NCBI RefSeq assembly: GCF_036850765.1
Contig: NC_089495.1
Span: 205,159,847-205,223,846 of the forward strand
DNA from: Saccopteryx bilineata
Taxonomy: Eukaryota; Chordata; Mammalia; Chiroptera; Emballonuridae
DNA: 64,000 nucleotides
Direction: 5' to 3'
Shown piece by piece: positions 1 through 10,659 of this stretch. Within the stretch, counting starts at the first letter, position 1, and the number at the start of each line of letters is the position of its first letter. The translations under genes were made by a program, and so were the position numbers. The notes below the pieces were generated by a model. The model was not told the origin of the DNA, did no database searches, and worked only from the letters and a program-made list of their open reading frames with translations.

Positions 1-80
1 TTCAGTTCCCAGTCAGGGCACATACACAACAGATCTGTGTGCCTCTCTTTCTTTTCCTAAAATCAATAAAATAAAACATT
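1..80 (+). repeat. 3' part of a SINE-D type element
   Basis: CCAGTCAGGGCACATAC followed by a CT stretch and AATCAATAAAATAAAAC is the tail of a tRNA-derived bat SINE cut by the window edge. Confidence 0.6.
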
Positions 81-93
81 AAAAGGAAGATAA

Positions 94-456
94 GCCCTGG
101 CCAGTTGGCTCAGTGGTAGAGCGTCGGCCTGGCGTGCAGGAGTCCCAGGTTCGATTACCGGCCAGGGCACACAGGAGAAGCGCCCATTTGCTTCCCCACC
201 CCTCCCCCTCTCCTTCCTCTCTGTCTCTCTCTTCCCCTCCCACAGCCGAGGCTCCACTGGAGCAGGGTTTGCCTGGGCACTGAGGATGGCTCTGTGGCCT
301 CTGTCTCAGGCGCTAGAATGGCTCTGATTGCGGCAGAGCGACGCCCCAAGATGGGCAGAGCATCGCCCCCTGGTGGGCATGCCGGGTGGATCCCGGTGGG
401 GCGCATGCGGGAGTCTGTCTGACTGACTCCCTGTTTCCAGCTTCGGGGGGGGGGGG
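94..456 (+). repeat. SINE-A, full length, poly-G tail
   Basis: The tRNA-like head has A box TGGCTCAGTGG and B box GGTTCGATTAC. It is flanked by an 11-bp duplication AAGGAAGATAA (83-93 and 457-467). The tail is 12 G residues instead of A. Confidence 0.9.
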
Positions 457-479
457 AAGGAAGATAAGTAATTTGAGCA

Positions 480-1185
480 CTATATTTTAATTAAAAAAAT
501 AATGTAGCCATGTATTATTTGTGTGGTTTGAATTTATTGTTTATAATGGGAGTCTGGTAGGAGAGAGAAGGCTGCCGAGGAGAAAGGAGAAGGAGCTGGT
601 GGGGTGGAAAGGTATTCAGGTTCTTCGGACTGTATTTTTTAAAGAGTGAGAGAGAAAGAGACAACTTCTGCTCCTGCCCCTTCCAAATCTGCTCCTACCT
701 TCTGTGCCTATCCCTCCTTCCACCATCTAACCAGGCCGGAAACTGGACTTTCCTTCTAGTTCCAAAGAGGCATCTGACTTCATGTAGAACAGAACCAGCC
801 AGTCATTGGCTCTGGACGGTGATGTAACTGCCAGACACCTCCAGGCAAGGTCACTGTGATCCATCGGTGTGAGCCATTGGTGACAGCCATCAGAAGGATC
901 CCTTGCATATGTGGGAAATTATTTTCAAAAATGTAAAGGAATAATAAACTTAAAATTCAAGATAGTCATTGCACATAATAGGGGCGTCTACAAAGTAAAC
1001 CAGGGAACAGGATAGAATTGGGAGCTTGAAAGGTCAGGGAAGTGTTCATATGAAATTGAATTGCATATATGTACACAGAATTTATTGCCTCATTATTCTT
1101 TATACCTTTCATTCATTTTACATATATGTGTGTGTAAATTTATATTTATATATATATACTAGGCAGTATCTAATAAAATCAATTT
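480..1185. other. No gene recognised
   Basis: AT-rich unique or very old sequence with no supported feature, ending in short TATA-type simple repeat DNA (about 1120-1160). Confidence 0.5.
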
Positions 1186-1512
1186 ATTTTATTTTATTTT
1201 TTTACAGAGACAGAGAGAGTCAGAGAGAGGGATAGATAGGGACAGACAGACAGGAACGGAGAGAGATGAGAAGCATCAATCAGAGTTTTTCATTGTGACA
1301 CCTTAGTTGTTCATTGATTGCTTTCTCATATGTGCCTTGACCGTGGGCCTTCAGCAGACCAAGAAACCCCTTGCTCGACCTTGGGTCCAAGCTGGTGAGC
1401 TTTGCTCAAACCAGATGAGCCCACGCTCAAGCTGGCGACCTCGGGGTCTCGAACCTGGGTCCTCTGCATCCCAGTCCGATGCTCTATCCACTGCGCCACC
1501 ACCTGGTCAGGC
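1186..1512 (-). repeat. SINE-C
   Basis: Reverse-oriented copy ending CACCTGGTCAGGC, with the 12-bp duplication TAAAATCAATTT at 1174-1185 and 1513-1524. Confidence 0.9.
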
Positions 1513-1734
1513 TAAAATCAATTTTTAAAAGATAAAAGGAAATATACTAAAATGTTAATAGTGGACATGTTGCCTCTAAAGTCTAGGTTATAGTTATTTT
1601 TTCTTTCTTCTTTATTATTTTCAACATTTTCCAGGTATTAACAATAAAAAAGCATTACTTTAAAAACAAGAAATATAAAAATGTATAAAAAAACACATAT
1701 ATAATCTCTCACATACACACATATTCTTGTATTA

Positions 1735-2210
1735 GTTATCTATTGCTGCAGAAAAGATTAACCTCAAATTTAGCAGCTTGAAATTACAAACCATGCATTC
1801 ATTATCTCATTTAGTTTTGGAGAGTCAGGCATCCAGCTTATCAGAGCAGTTCTGGTTCAGGGTCTCAAATAAGGTCATAGTCAAGCTGTTGGCTATCATC
1901 ACCTGAAGGCTCGACTGGGGCAAGAAGATCCTTCCCCGACTGTGTGCAGGAAGCTTCATATCCTCACCACACGTGGGTCTCTCCATAGGGCTGCTCACCC
2001 TCAGGGAGTGATGAGAGGGAGGATGGCAGGGGGAAAGGGGTGTAACCTAGTCTTGGAAGTGACATACCATCGTCTCTGCCATTAGCTACCAGCCGCACAG
2101 AACAACTTTGGTACAATGTGGGAGGAAACTACACAAGGGTGTGACTACCTGGAGGCAGGGATCTTTGGGGGCCACCTTGGAGAAGGCTGGCTACCACAAA
2201 CCTTCAATGG
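1735..2210 (+). repeat. Ancient mammalian repeat, family not assigned
   Basis: TATTAGTTATCTATTGCTGC at the left and GGGATCTTTGGGGGCCACCTT near the right are familiar ends of an old dispersed mammalian repeat. I cannot name it safely. Confidence 0.4.
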
Positions 2211-2660
2211 TATGTTGCTTAGTTTTGCCTGTTTTCAAACAATATATAAATTGGAATTATACTGCATTATATATCGTGTTTCAGAGATCTGGTCACGCTC
2301 TGTGTAGCTAAATTCACTTAATTTCTCACTATATCATATTACTATGTATATAAATATACTGCTGTTTGTTTAACCACTTTGCTATCATAGGCATTTGGGT
2401 ACTTTCCCAATTTTTGTAATTACCAGTAGTGAGGCAATAAATGTTCTTGTACCTTTGACTTGCACATATGCAAGAGTTATTTTAGGTCATATATCAAAGA
2501 ATAGAGTTGCTGGGTCATGGGTCATGAACATCTTCAACTCTAGTAGGTAACGGTAAAATTTTTTTCAAAGTTATTCCACATTCTTGACCCACACTTGATT
2601 CAGATTTTCTCACTTTTGCCCATCTAGTGGGTGTGAAGTGGTATCATATGGTGCATTTAA
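2211..2660 (-). repeat. Old L1 3' fragment
   Basis: Sequence such as AGAGTTGCTGGGTCATGG and TGTGAAGTGGTATCATATGG is typical of the complement of old L1 3' ends. Confidence 0.5.
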
Positions 2661-2672
2661 TTTGCATTTTTC

Positions 2673-2939
2673 AGCACCTTAGTTGTTTATTGATTGCTTT
2701 CTCATATGTGCCTTGATTGAGGGGCTACAGCAGAGCAAGTGACCCTTTGCTCAAGTCAGCAACCTTGGGCTCAAGCCAGCGACTTTGAACTTCAAGCCAG
2801 CAACCTTTGGGCTCAAGCCAGTGACCATGGGGTTGTGTCTATGATTCCGCGCCCAAACTGGCAACCTTGGGCTTTGGAACCTGGGTCCTCTGCATCCCAG
2901 TCCAATGCTCTATCCACTGCGCCACTGCCTGGTCAGGCT
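2673..2939 (-). repeat. SINE-C with internal duplication
   Basis: Recognised by the CATATGTGCCTTGATTGAGG and CTGCCTGGTCAGGC ends. The motif CTCAAGCCAGCGAC/CAAGCCAGCAACC is repeated inside, so the middle has been duplicated. Confidence 0.8.
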
Positions 2940-3009
2940 CATTTTGCAGACTTTTATTTTCATTTCACATTACATTTTCTCATCATCTAAATCTCAGCAA
3001 ACAAGTTTA

Positions 3010-3234
3010 TTTTTTAAAAAAATTAATTAATTAATTAATTTTTTATTTATTCATTTTAGAGAGGGGGGAGAGAGAGAGACAGAGAGAGGAGAGACAGAGA
3101 GAGAGAGAAGGGGGGGAGGAGCTGGAAGCATCAACTCCCATATGTGCCTTGACCAGGCAAGCCCAGGGTTTCGAACTGGCGACCTCAGCATTTCCAGGTC
3201 GATGTTTTATCCCCTGCGCCACCACAGGTCAGGC
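3010..3234 (-). repeat. SINE-B
   Basis: GAGCTGGAAGCATCAACTCC through CGCCACCACAGGTCAGGC, preceded by a (TTAA)n-altered poly-T tail. Short AACAAG copies flank it. Confidence 0.85.
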
Positions 3235-3461
3235 AACAAGATTCTTTTTTTAAGTGTTTTTTTATTTTAAACAGCCCAGCTGGCTCTTCTGATGCCTGTT
3301 TAGTACCCTGCACACTTGAATACACATTTTCATTCAGTCTCCTCCACTGCCATGCTCCTCTTAGCCACCCCAATTTATTTCGGGAACACACCATGGGCTC
3401 CTATGTTAGACCTCCTTGACTTTTCTCAGGCAGTGACTTCCACTTAAAATGCCCCCATACC

Positions 3462-3818
3462 GCCTGACCAGGCGGTGGCGAAGTGAATAGAGCGTCAAAC
3501 TAGGATGCAGAAGGACCCAGGTTCGAGATCCCGAGCTGTCCAGCTTGAGTGCGGACTCATCTGGTTTGAGCAAGGCTCACCAGCTTGAGCCCAAGGTCGC
3601 TGGCTTGAGCAAGGGGTCACTCGGTCTGCTGTAGCCCCGGTGGTCAAGGCACATATGAGAAAGCAATCAATGAACAACTAAGGAACCGCAACGAAGAATT
3701 GATGTTTCTCATCTCTCTCCCTTCCTGTCTGTCTGTCCCTATCTGTTCCTCTCTCTGTCTCTGCCAAAAAAAAAAAAAATTAAAATTAAAAAAAAAAATT
3801 AAAATGTTAAAAAAAAAC
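3462..3818 (+). repeat. SINE-C
   Basis: Full copy with A-rich tail, flanked by the duplication GCCCCCATACC (3451-3461 and 3819-3829). Confidence 0.9.
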
Positions 3819-4287
3819 GCCCCCATACCTCCTTCTCTCCAAGGGTCAGTTCACTAAATCCCCCGTCTCTGGGCAGAGCTCACCTGCCCTCTGCTGGGCT
3901 CCTGAAGCACTTCCTACGTATCCACGATGTTAATTCTCCCATCGAAGTCATTGTGACACCGCAGGTTTCAAGAATAGAAGCAGATCTGTCCTACCTCTCA
4001 GTTCAAAACCCTTCCATGGAACATAATGGAACGTTCAGAAATGGACCCAATTAGACTTGGGAATGTAGATTATGATAAGGGAGACATTTCAAATGAGTGT
4101 GGGAAAGATGGTAATATTGGGATAACTGGGTAGTCATTTGGAAAAAATATTTTGGATGTCTGCTTCCCACCATACACCAAAGTGAATTTATGATGAAACA
4201 AGGATTTAAAGTTAAAATACAACACTATATAAAAACTAGAACACAGAATTTTTTTTTTATAATATCAAACTGGAGGAGGTCATTCTT

Positions 4288-4356
4288 TTTTTTTTTTTAA
4301 ATGGTGGTCCGTTTCGTTTATTTTTTTTAAAGATTTTATTTATTCATTATAGAGAG

Positions 4357-4392
<36 letters not shown>

Positions 4393-4518
4393 GGGGGAGG
4401 AGCTGGAAGCATCAACTCCCATATGTGCCTTGACCAGGCAAGGCCAGGGCTTTGAACCGGCAACCTCAGCGTTTCCAGGTCAACGCTTTATCCACTGCGC
4501 CACCACAGATCAGGCCCA
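4288..4518 (-). repeat. SINE-B in the L1
   Basis: Flanked by the 17-bp duplication TGGAGGAGGTCATTCTT (4271-4287 and 4519-4535). Confidence 0.9.
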
Positions 4519-4549
4519 TGGAGGAGGTCATTCTTAAGAATGACATAGA

Positions 4550-4853
4550 GCCTGACTGGGCGGTGGTGCAGTGGATAGAGCATCGGACTGGGATGTGGAG
4601 AACCCAGGTTCAAAGCCCTGAGGTCGCCAGCTTGAGTGTGGGCTCATCTAGTTTGAGAAAGCTCACCAGCTTGAGCCAAGGTCACTGGCTTGAGGAAGGG
4701 GTCACTCGGTCTGCTATAGCTTCCTGGTCAAGGCACATATGAGAAAGCAGTCAATGAACAACTAAGGTGCCACAACAAAGAATTGATGCTTCTCATCTCT
4801 CCCTGTCTGTCTGTCCCTCTCTCTGTCTCTCTGTCTCTGTCTCTCTGTCTCTG

Positions 4854-4900
<47 letters not shown>
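4550..4900 (+). repeat. SINE-C in the L1, (CA)n tail
   Basis: Flanked by GAATGACATAGA (from 4538 and from 4901). The poly-A tail is replaced by a CA microsatellite at 4863-4899. Confidence 0.9.
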
Positions 4901-4903
<3 letters not shown>

Positions 4904-5202
4904 TGACATAGAACCTGGAAGCCACAAAAAGAAAGACCAAGAAATTAAAAAATTAAAATACATTCAAAATTAAAATGTCTCCATGGTAATAAGTAATAAA
5001 CTGGAAAAAATATTTTCAACTTATATGTAGAAAAGGTAAAAATTCCTATAAATGAACGAGGAAAAATGTTCAACAGAAGACCCACCAGAAAAAGGGCAAA
5101 TGGCATGAATAGAGAATTCACCAGAACAAGATTCACCCCACTAAAAAAAATTCATAAATATGAAAAATTGCTCAACTTCACTCTTACTAAAAAGAAATAA
5201 CA

Positions 5203-5593
5203 GGCCCTGGCCAATTGGCTCAACGGTAGAGTGTCAGCCTGGCGTGCAGGAGTCCCGGGTTCGATTCCCGGCCAGGGCACACAGGAAAAGCGCCCATCTG
5301 CTTGTCCACCCCTCCCCCTCTCCTTCCTCTCTGTCTCTCTCTTCCCCTCCCACAGCCAAGGCTCCACTGGAGCAAAGATGGCCCGGGCGCTGGGGATGGC
5401 TCTGTGGCCTCTGCCTCAGGCGCTAGAATGGCTCTGGATGCAACAGAGCAATGCCCCAGAGGGGCAGAACATTGCCCCCTGGTGGGCGTGCCGGGTGGAT
5501 CCTGGTCGGGCACATGCGGGAGTCTGTCTGACTGCCTCCCCATTTCCAGCTTCGGAAAAATGAAAAAAAACAAAACAAAAATAAATTAAAAAA
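5203..5593 (+). repeat. SINE-A in the L1
   Basis: Full copy with A and B boxes. Duplication AAAAGAAATAACA at 5190-5202 and 5594-5606. One CTCF-like box. Confidence 0.9.
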
Positions 5594-5660
5594 AAAAGAA
5601 ATAACATATAAAAGTGCCTCTTGGTTTTTATTTATCTGATCAGCAAGAATAAAAAGGTTT

Positions 5661-6027
5661 TCTTTTTTTTTTTCTGAAGTGAGAAGTGGAGAGGCAGTCA
5701 GACAGACTCCCGCATGTGCCTGACAGGGATCCACTCAGCATGCCCACCAGGGGGTGATGCTCTGACCATCTCGGCTGTTGCAACCTGAGCCATTCTAGCA
5801 CCTGAGGCATAGGCCATGGAGCTGTCCTCAGAGCCCCCACAGTGCCCGGGGCCAACTTTGCTCCAATGGAGCCTTGGCTGCCAGAGGGGAAGGGAGAGAC
5901 AGAGAGAAAGGGGACAGGAAACAGTGGAGAGGCAGATGGGCACTTCTCTGTGTCCTGGCCAGGAATCGAACCCAGGACTTCCACACGCCAGACTGATGCT
6001 CTACTGCTGAGCCAACTGGCCAGGGTC
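5661..6027 (-). repeat. SINE-A in the L1
   Basis: Duplication ATAAAAAGGTTT at 5649-5660 and 6030-6041. A diverged copy with one CTCF-like box (CCACCAGGGGGTGATG). Confidence 0.9.
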
Positions 6028-6585
6028 TGATAAAAAGGTTTGATAACATTGTGTAAGTTCCGGATGTGAGGCATAGGCACTTTTGTTGATGGGAGACACG
6101 CTGGTACAATTGCTACGGAGAGCACCTTGCCAATATCCATCCAACCCAAAAACAAATCCATATACTCGTTTACTGATAAGTCCAGTTCCAGGAATTTACC
6201 TAACAGATAAACTCCCTCATACGCAAGGTAACAAATGGACAGGCTATATAGCATTGTTTGTCACAGAAAAGGGTTGGAAACTACCTAAGTGTTCCAAAAT
6301 AAGGGATTGGGCAAGTAAATTATGACATGTCTTTATAAAGTCGTTGTTCATTTAAAAAAAACTGAGGCAGACCCAAAATGTAGAGCCTAGCAGGAAAAGC
6401 AAGATGTGGAAGTGTTTGTGTAAAACATCTACACCTATAAATTTGCTTGTGAATACAATGACCATCTCTGAAAGGCTACAGAGGACAGGGGTTAAAAGTG
6501 ATAACCTCTATGAGGGGAACTGGGGTCAAGAAAGCAGGTTGAGAAGAAAACTTACTTTTTAATTCTATGCTGTTGGGTAGATTTT

Positions 6586-6605
6586 TTTTTTAATGTTTGT
6601 TTTAT

Positions 6606-6638
<33 letters not shown>

Positions 6639-6714
6639 GAACATCGATCTGTCCCCGCATGTGTCCTGACCGGGAATTGAACTAGCAACCTCTGTGCTTT
6701 GGGATGATGCCAGG
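6586..6714 (-). repeat. SINE-D
   Basis: Short element with a (GA)n core and a GACCGGGAATTGAAC B-box relic. Duplication GCTGTTGGGTAGATTTT at 6569-6585 and 6715-6731. Confidence 0.8.
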
Positions 6715-6763
6715 GCTGTTGGGTAGATTTTTAACATTCAGTTTTCTTGTATACCTAATTTTT

Positions 6764-7122
6764 TTTTCATTTTTCCGAAGCTGGAAACGGGGAGGCAGTC
6801 AGACTCCCGCATGCGCCCGACCGGGATCCACCCAGCACGCCCACCAGGGGGCGATGCTCTGCCCATCTGAGGCGTCACTCTGTTGCAACCAGAGCCATTC
6901 TAGCGCCTGAGGCAGAGGCCATGGAGCCATCCTCAGCGTCCGGGCCAACTTTGCTCCAATGGAGCCTCAGCTAGGGGAGGGGAAGAGAGAGACAGAGAGG
7001 AAGGAGAGGGAGAGGGTGGAGAAGCAGATGGGTGCTTCTCCTGTGTGCCCTGGCTTGGAATCAAACCCGGGACTCCTACATGCCAGGCCGATGCTCTACC
7101 ACCGAGCCAACCGGCCAGGGCC
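6764..7122 (-). repeat. SINE-A
   Basis: Duplication GTATACCTAATTTTT at 6749-6763 and 7123-7137. CTCF-like box at 6839-6856. Confidence 0.9.
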
Positions 7123-7776
7123 GTATACCTAATTTTTAATCAATTAAATTAACACAAAATAAAACACCTTTTAATGTTTAGAATCAAGTCCAACTTACTT
7201 CCACGATCAACTTGCCAACCTCCCTCCACACCACATTTGCCCTCTCTCACTACCTTCCAGTCACATGGCTCTGTTGCAGGAAAGCGACCCGACCCAACGG
7301 AGGACAGACACTCAGATAACTTTATAAGTGTAAGAATGAGACAGCACTGCATCACCAGATGTGCAGGCTTTATTAGAGGAGAAAGACCTGCCAGGGCACT
7401 CCTCCAGAAGTGCACCGGGTTACAGACTAGGGGCGAGTTATATAGTGTTTGGGAGAGCCTGAGGGGATACTGAGGCAAAAGTCCTGGTATGTCCGGAATG
7501 CTCCTCCTTGGGGGCTTTGAGCATGTGGGGGTTGAATCAAAAGTCCTGGTATGTCCGGAGCCCCTACTTGGGGCGGCTTGTCAGCTTTTTGGAATTCCTT
7601 TGTCTCAGGGGCGATAGTCCAGTAAGGGTGAGGTCTGACAGATAAGCGGAACATCAAGAGGGCAGTTTGGAATACACAGATCTATCAATAAGAGGAAGAG
7701 GATCTATTAGAAAGCTGGCGGAGCACGCGGGGCTAGTGGCTCCAAAGACACATGCTCCTCCGAAGTTAGATTTCTT

Positions 7777-7785
7777 TCTTTCTTT

Positions 7786-7836
<51 letters not shown>

Positions 7837-8039
7837 CTCTTTCTCTTTCTTTCTTTCTTTCTTAGATTTTATTTATTCTTTTTTAGAGAATGAGAGAGAG
7901 GAAAGAGAGAGAACAGAGGGAGGAGCAGGAAGAATCAACTCCCATATGTGCCTTGACCAGGCAAGCCCAGGGTTTTGAACCATTGACCTCAGCATTCCAG
8001 GTGAACAGTTTAACCACTGCGCCACCACAGGTCAGGCCA
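7777..8039 (-). repeat. SINE-B with (CTTT)n tail
   Basis: Duplication AAGTTAGATTTCTT at 7763-7776 and 8040-8053. The tail has become a CTTT microsatellite reaching about 7861. Confidence 0.9.
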
Positions 8040-8133
8040 AAGTTAGATTTCTTACATCTTATATACCCTTTTACAGAACACAAGTTCACATACAAGGGTA
8101 TGCATGTCAATCAATTGATTTCAGGATGGGAGG

Positions 8134-8325
8134 TTTTTGTTTTTTTTTTAAAGATTTTATTTATTCATTTTAGAGAGGGGAAGAGGAGAGTGAGAGAGAG
8201 AAGGGGGAGGAGCAGGAAGCATCAACTCCCATATGTGCCTTGATCCAGCAAGCCCAGGGTTTCGAACTGGTGACCTCAGTGTTTCCAGGTCCACACCCTA
8301 TCCACTGAGCCACCACAGGTCAGGC
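8134..8325 (-). repeat. SINE-B
   Basis: Duplication AGGATGGGAGG at 8123-8133 and 8326-8336. Confidence 0.9.
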
Positions 8326-8440
8326 AGGATGGGAGGGGTTTTAAATGATGTCAGAGAATAAGCCTTGGAAATTGTCCATTAAGGTCTTCAAACTTTTCAG
8401 AAAAGGGAGAAGGAAGGGGCTACTTAGATCTCCCTCCCCC

Positions 8441-9014
8441 CCTTCATTTCTCATTGCTTCTCTTCTTCCTCAGTGACTGGGGGGGGGGGGGCCTGATTTC
8501 TCCTCCCCTCTTTCTTTCAAACTTTCTAGTACCAAAACCTCTCCATTAGCAAAATAAAAGCCCTACTCAAGCAGGAAGGCAAACTGTAACTTCACTGACC
8601 ACTTTTAGCTGGTGTTGCCTAGTCCTCATTGTAAATCACACACAAGTATAAAAATAATATTTTACAAACTTATTTGGCCAACATTTTACCCCTTTTGCTT
8701 GCTTTGCTATCTACACCATAGGCATTCCAACGCAGGGAATGAAGTACATTACAGTAACAGTACAGGTCATACAATTACAAAGGTGTCCTTTACAAAATCT
8801 CTCTGAACGCTCGGCCTAAAGCATAAAATGTCCTTGAAGCTTCTTGGTTTGGGGAGGTGGGGCTTCCTTCCTTAGCTCCTCCTCCGGCCTCTGGAGCACA
8901 CCCAAGTCTTCCTGCCTCTGGACGTTTTTCACAAGCTTAGGTCGATGCTTTCCTCTGCTTAGGTCGATGTTCTTTCTCTAGACTCTTCCGATAGGCTGGC
9001 ATTTACTTATACTT
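8441..9014. other. No gene recognised
   Basis: Contains a run of 12 G (about 8480-8491) and two copies of GCTTAGGTCGATG (8937-8949, 8959-8971). It may be degraded retroviral or other repeat DNA. Confidence 0.4.
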
Positions 9015-9300
9015 TAAGTCTTGGCATCTATGTTATCTCTTCGAAGAGGACATCTCTAGCCACCCTGCCTAAACAATTGTTGAATAAATATCTCTCTCCC
9101 TCATGGGGTTTACATCCCTGACCACCCAGTCTAAAGTAGCACCTCTCGCTTTCACTCTTGTCACTATTTGAAATGATCTGTCTGCATAGTTTCTTAGTTG
9201 TTTACCGTCTCTCCATCTAAAGGGTTTTAAAAGTCCCCATGAAAACAGGGACCATGTCTTATCTTGTTCCCAAACAATAGGCATTTGATGACTGAGATTA
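9015..9300 (+). repeat. L2 3' region
   Basis: CAGTCTAAAGTAGCACCTC and ACAGGGACCATGTCTTATC match the L2 3' region as I know it. Confidence 0.75.
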
Positions 9301-9465
9301 TGCAGCACGTACTATGGACCATACATACCCTGTTCTACGGACTTTACAAATAACAACTCTTTCAATCCTCACAGTAACTCAAGGATTGAGGTTGATCTTT
9401 ACCCATTTTACAGTTAAGGAAACTGAGGCACAGGGCTGTTGAGGAACGTGTCCAACAGGAGTTGT
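9300..9465 (-). repeat. MIR
   Basis: Contains CCCATTTTACAGTTAAGGAA and AACTGAGGCACAGGG, the MIR core. Confidence 0.85.
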
Positions 9466-9621
9466 AAACTCAAACAGTGTTCTTAGCCACAACGAAATGC
9501 TTTTTTGATATATAAGCTGACGGGTAGATGAAATTGACTGACTGACGGACTGACTGAATGAATGAATGGAAGGTGAATGTAAACGTTGATTTCTTTTTCC
9601 TTCTCGGGGTTCCCGAGACCT

Positions 9622-9639
9622 GCAGCCAGGGGGCGCTCT
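9622..9639 (+). promoter_or_regulatory. CTCF-like motif at left edge of the CpG island
   Basis: GCAGCCAGGGGGCGCTCT contains the full CCAGGGGGCGCT core of the CTCF consensus on the + strand. The two bases before the core (AG instead of CA) are weaker. Its position at the island edge is typical for CTCF, but binding is not shown by sequence alone. Confidence 0.6.
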
Positions 9640-9712
9640 CTCCCAGGCCTTGACGCCAGTCCTCCAGGCGCGCACTCCCTCTGCGTCTCGGGCTCGCGCG
9701 CGCTACCGCGGC

Positions 9713-9722
9713 ACCGGAAGTG
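9713..9722 (+). promoter_or_regulatory. ETS-family site
   Basis: ACCGGAAGTG is an exact match to the ELK/GABPA-type ETS consensus and sits in the CpG island upstream of a good splice donor. Confidence 0.65.
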
Positions 9723-9917
9723 ACTGAGCTTGCAAGTTCCCCCGGTCTCTTCAGGGGAAACTGAGGCCGGCTCGTTCGGAAGAGAGAGCGAGCCGTCAGC
9801 CAGGTTGGCCGGCCCAGGTCAGCGGCGTGGAACTCGGCCGCGAAGAGCCTCCGCGTCTGGAAACGACCTGGCAGACGAAGGTGGAATGTGGCCCCCCGTG
9901 GCTCTCGGGGCTCGCAG
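9722..9917 (+). other. Candidate alternative upstream first exon of BCL2L1
   Basis: The donor sequence CTCGCAG|GTGAGAG at 9917/9918 is close to the perfect 5' splice-site consensus. It lies 196 bp downstream of an ETS site (ACCGGAAGTG, 9713-9722), a common start-site element in CpG-island promoters. BCL2L1 is known to use several upstream promoters. Splicing from here to the exon 2 acceptor would give a longer-range 5'UTR variant. This is inference only, and the 5' end is unknown. Confidence 0.4.
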
Positions 9918-10084
9918 GTGAGAGCACCGCCTCCCCTATGCGTGACAGGCGCTGCGCCCAATGGGGGCCCTCGCCGTCCCGCTTCCGTGCTGACTGGGCT
10001 CTTTGATTGGTTATGCCAGAGCGGGCCGCCGGGGGCGAGACCCCTCCTTCCAGAAAGGTCTAGGGGGCGCCCTGAGGGAGAGCA

Positions 10085-10097
10085 GTTACCTAGCAAC
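10085..10097. promoter_or_regulatory. RFX X-box
   Basis: GTTACCTAGCAAC fits the two half-sites GTNRCC and RGYAAC with a one-base spacer, the X-box form bound by RFX factors. It lies in the proximal CpG island. Confidence 0.6.
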
Positions 10098-10630
10098 GGG
10101 GCGGTGGCCCGGCGGGTACCCGGCCCGGCGCGCGGGAGAAGCCGCGAGGCCGCAGCCCACCCACCCCGGGCTCCGGAGAGGAGCAGTCCCCCCCCCCCCG
10201 GCCCCCAAGCCCTCCCGGGGGCGCCAGGAAGCCGCCTCGGGCCTGGCTCCAGGAACACGGGCTCCGCTGTGGGGGTCCCGGAGCAGGCCTCGACCCTTCT
10301 CCCCGCCCGGAGGAGAGGCCCGGCGCCTCACCCTCAGCCGGTCTTTGTGCCGGGCGCCGGCGGCCATTGTGTCGGTGCGGGCAATGGAGGACCCGGCCAT
10401 CCCCGACCGCCACCGCCGCGTCCGGGGCCTGGGGGGAATTCAGAGAATGCCAGCGGCGTTTCTGGGGGGTCCCCGGCCGTCAGCCTCCCGGAAAGGCCCG
10501 GGGATGGCCCTTCCGACGTCAGACTTCAGAGCCGAGGCCGTTTCCCCTGCCCTCCGCCCCTCCCCGAAACCTTGAGCCCCCCACTGAGAAGTACCTTCAG
10601 GGTGTCGGAAGCCACACCCTGGGTGGTACT

Positions 10631-10638
10631 TATATAGG
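10631..10638 (+). promoter_or_regulatory. TATA-like element
   Basis: TATATAGG in the context GTACTTATATAGGGA lies about 30 bp upstream of the inferred exon 1 start. It is an unusual element inside a CpG island and may direct a focused start. Confidence 0.4.
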
Positions 10639-10659
10639 GAAGAAAAAAAAAAATATCCA

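Larger units (their letters stand above)
4050..6585 (+). repeat. Old L1 3' region, split by four SINEs
   Basis: The segments 4050-4287, 4536-4549, 4901-5202, 5594-5660 and 6030-6585 read as one old L1 3' end once the SINEs are removed. Recognisable parts are GAAAAATGTTCAACAGAAG, TTCCAGGAATTTACC and GGATTGGGCAAGTAAATTATG. No intact frame remains. Further L1-like tail sequence continues to about 7150 around two more SINEs. Confidence 0.7.
7273..8440 (-). mobile_element. Solo-type retroviral LTR relic, reverse orientation
   Basis: Read on the - strand, the region ends TCCTGCAACA at 7273 and has CTAATAAAGCCTGCAC just upstream (poly(A) signal, 7363-7378) and TATA-like CACTATATAACTC (near 7440). 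Two copies of a 22-bp repeat lie at 7476-7497 and 7538-7559, as enhancer repeats in an LTR U3 would. The outer (5') boundary is unclear. The CCTCCCCCCC run near 8440 could be the complement of a polypurine tract. Two SINE-B copies interrupt it, and I see no retroviral reading frame. Confidence 0.5.

Noticed and set aside
5220..5573. Repeated protein frames of 100-170 codons such as ...LLLCALAGNRTR... or ...SVASASGARMALVA...
   Set aside because: The same peptides recur at each SINE-A copy in either orientation. They are SINE sequence, not genes.
5203..5593. tRNA genes suggested by A and B boxes
   Set aside because: These are tRNA-derived SINE heads, flanked by SINE bodies and target duplications. 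No complete tRNA cloverleaf is kept.
9470..10637. Long frames of up to 262 codons on both strands in the CpG island
   Set aside because: CpG islands lack stop codons by composition. The frames overlap each other and the promoter and have no known domain.
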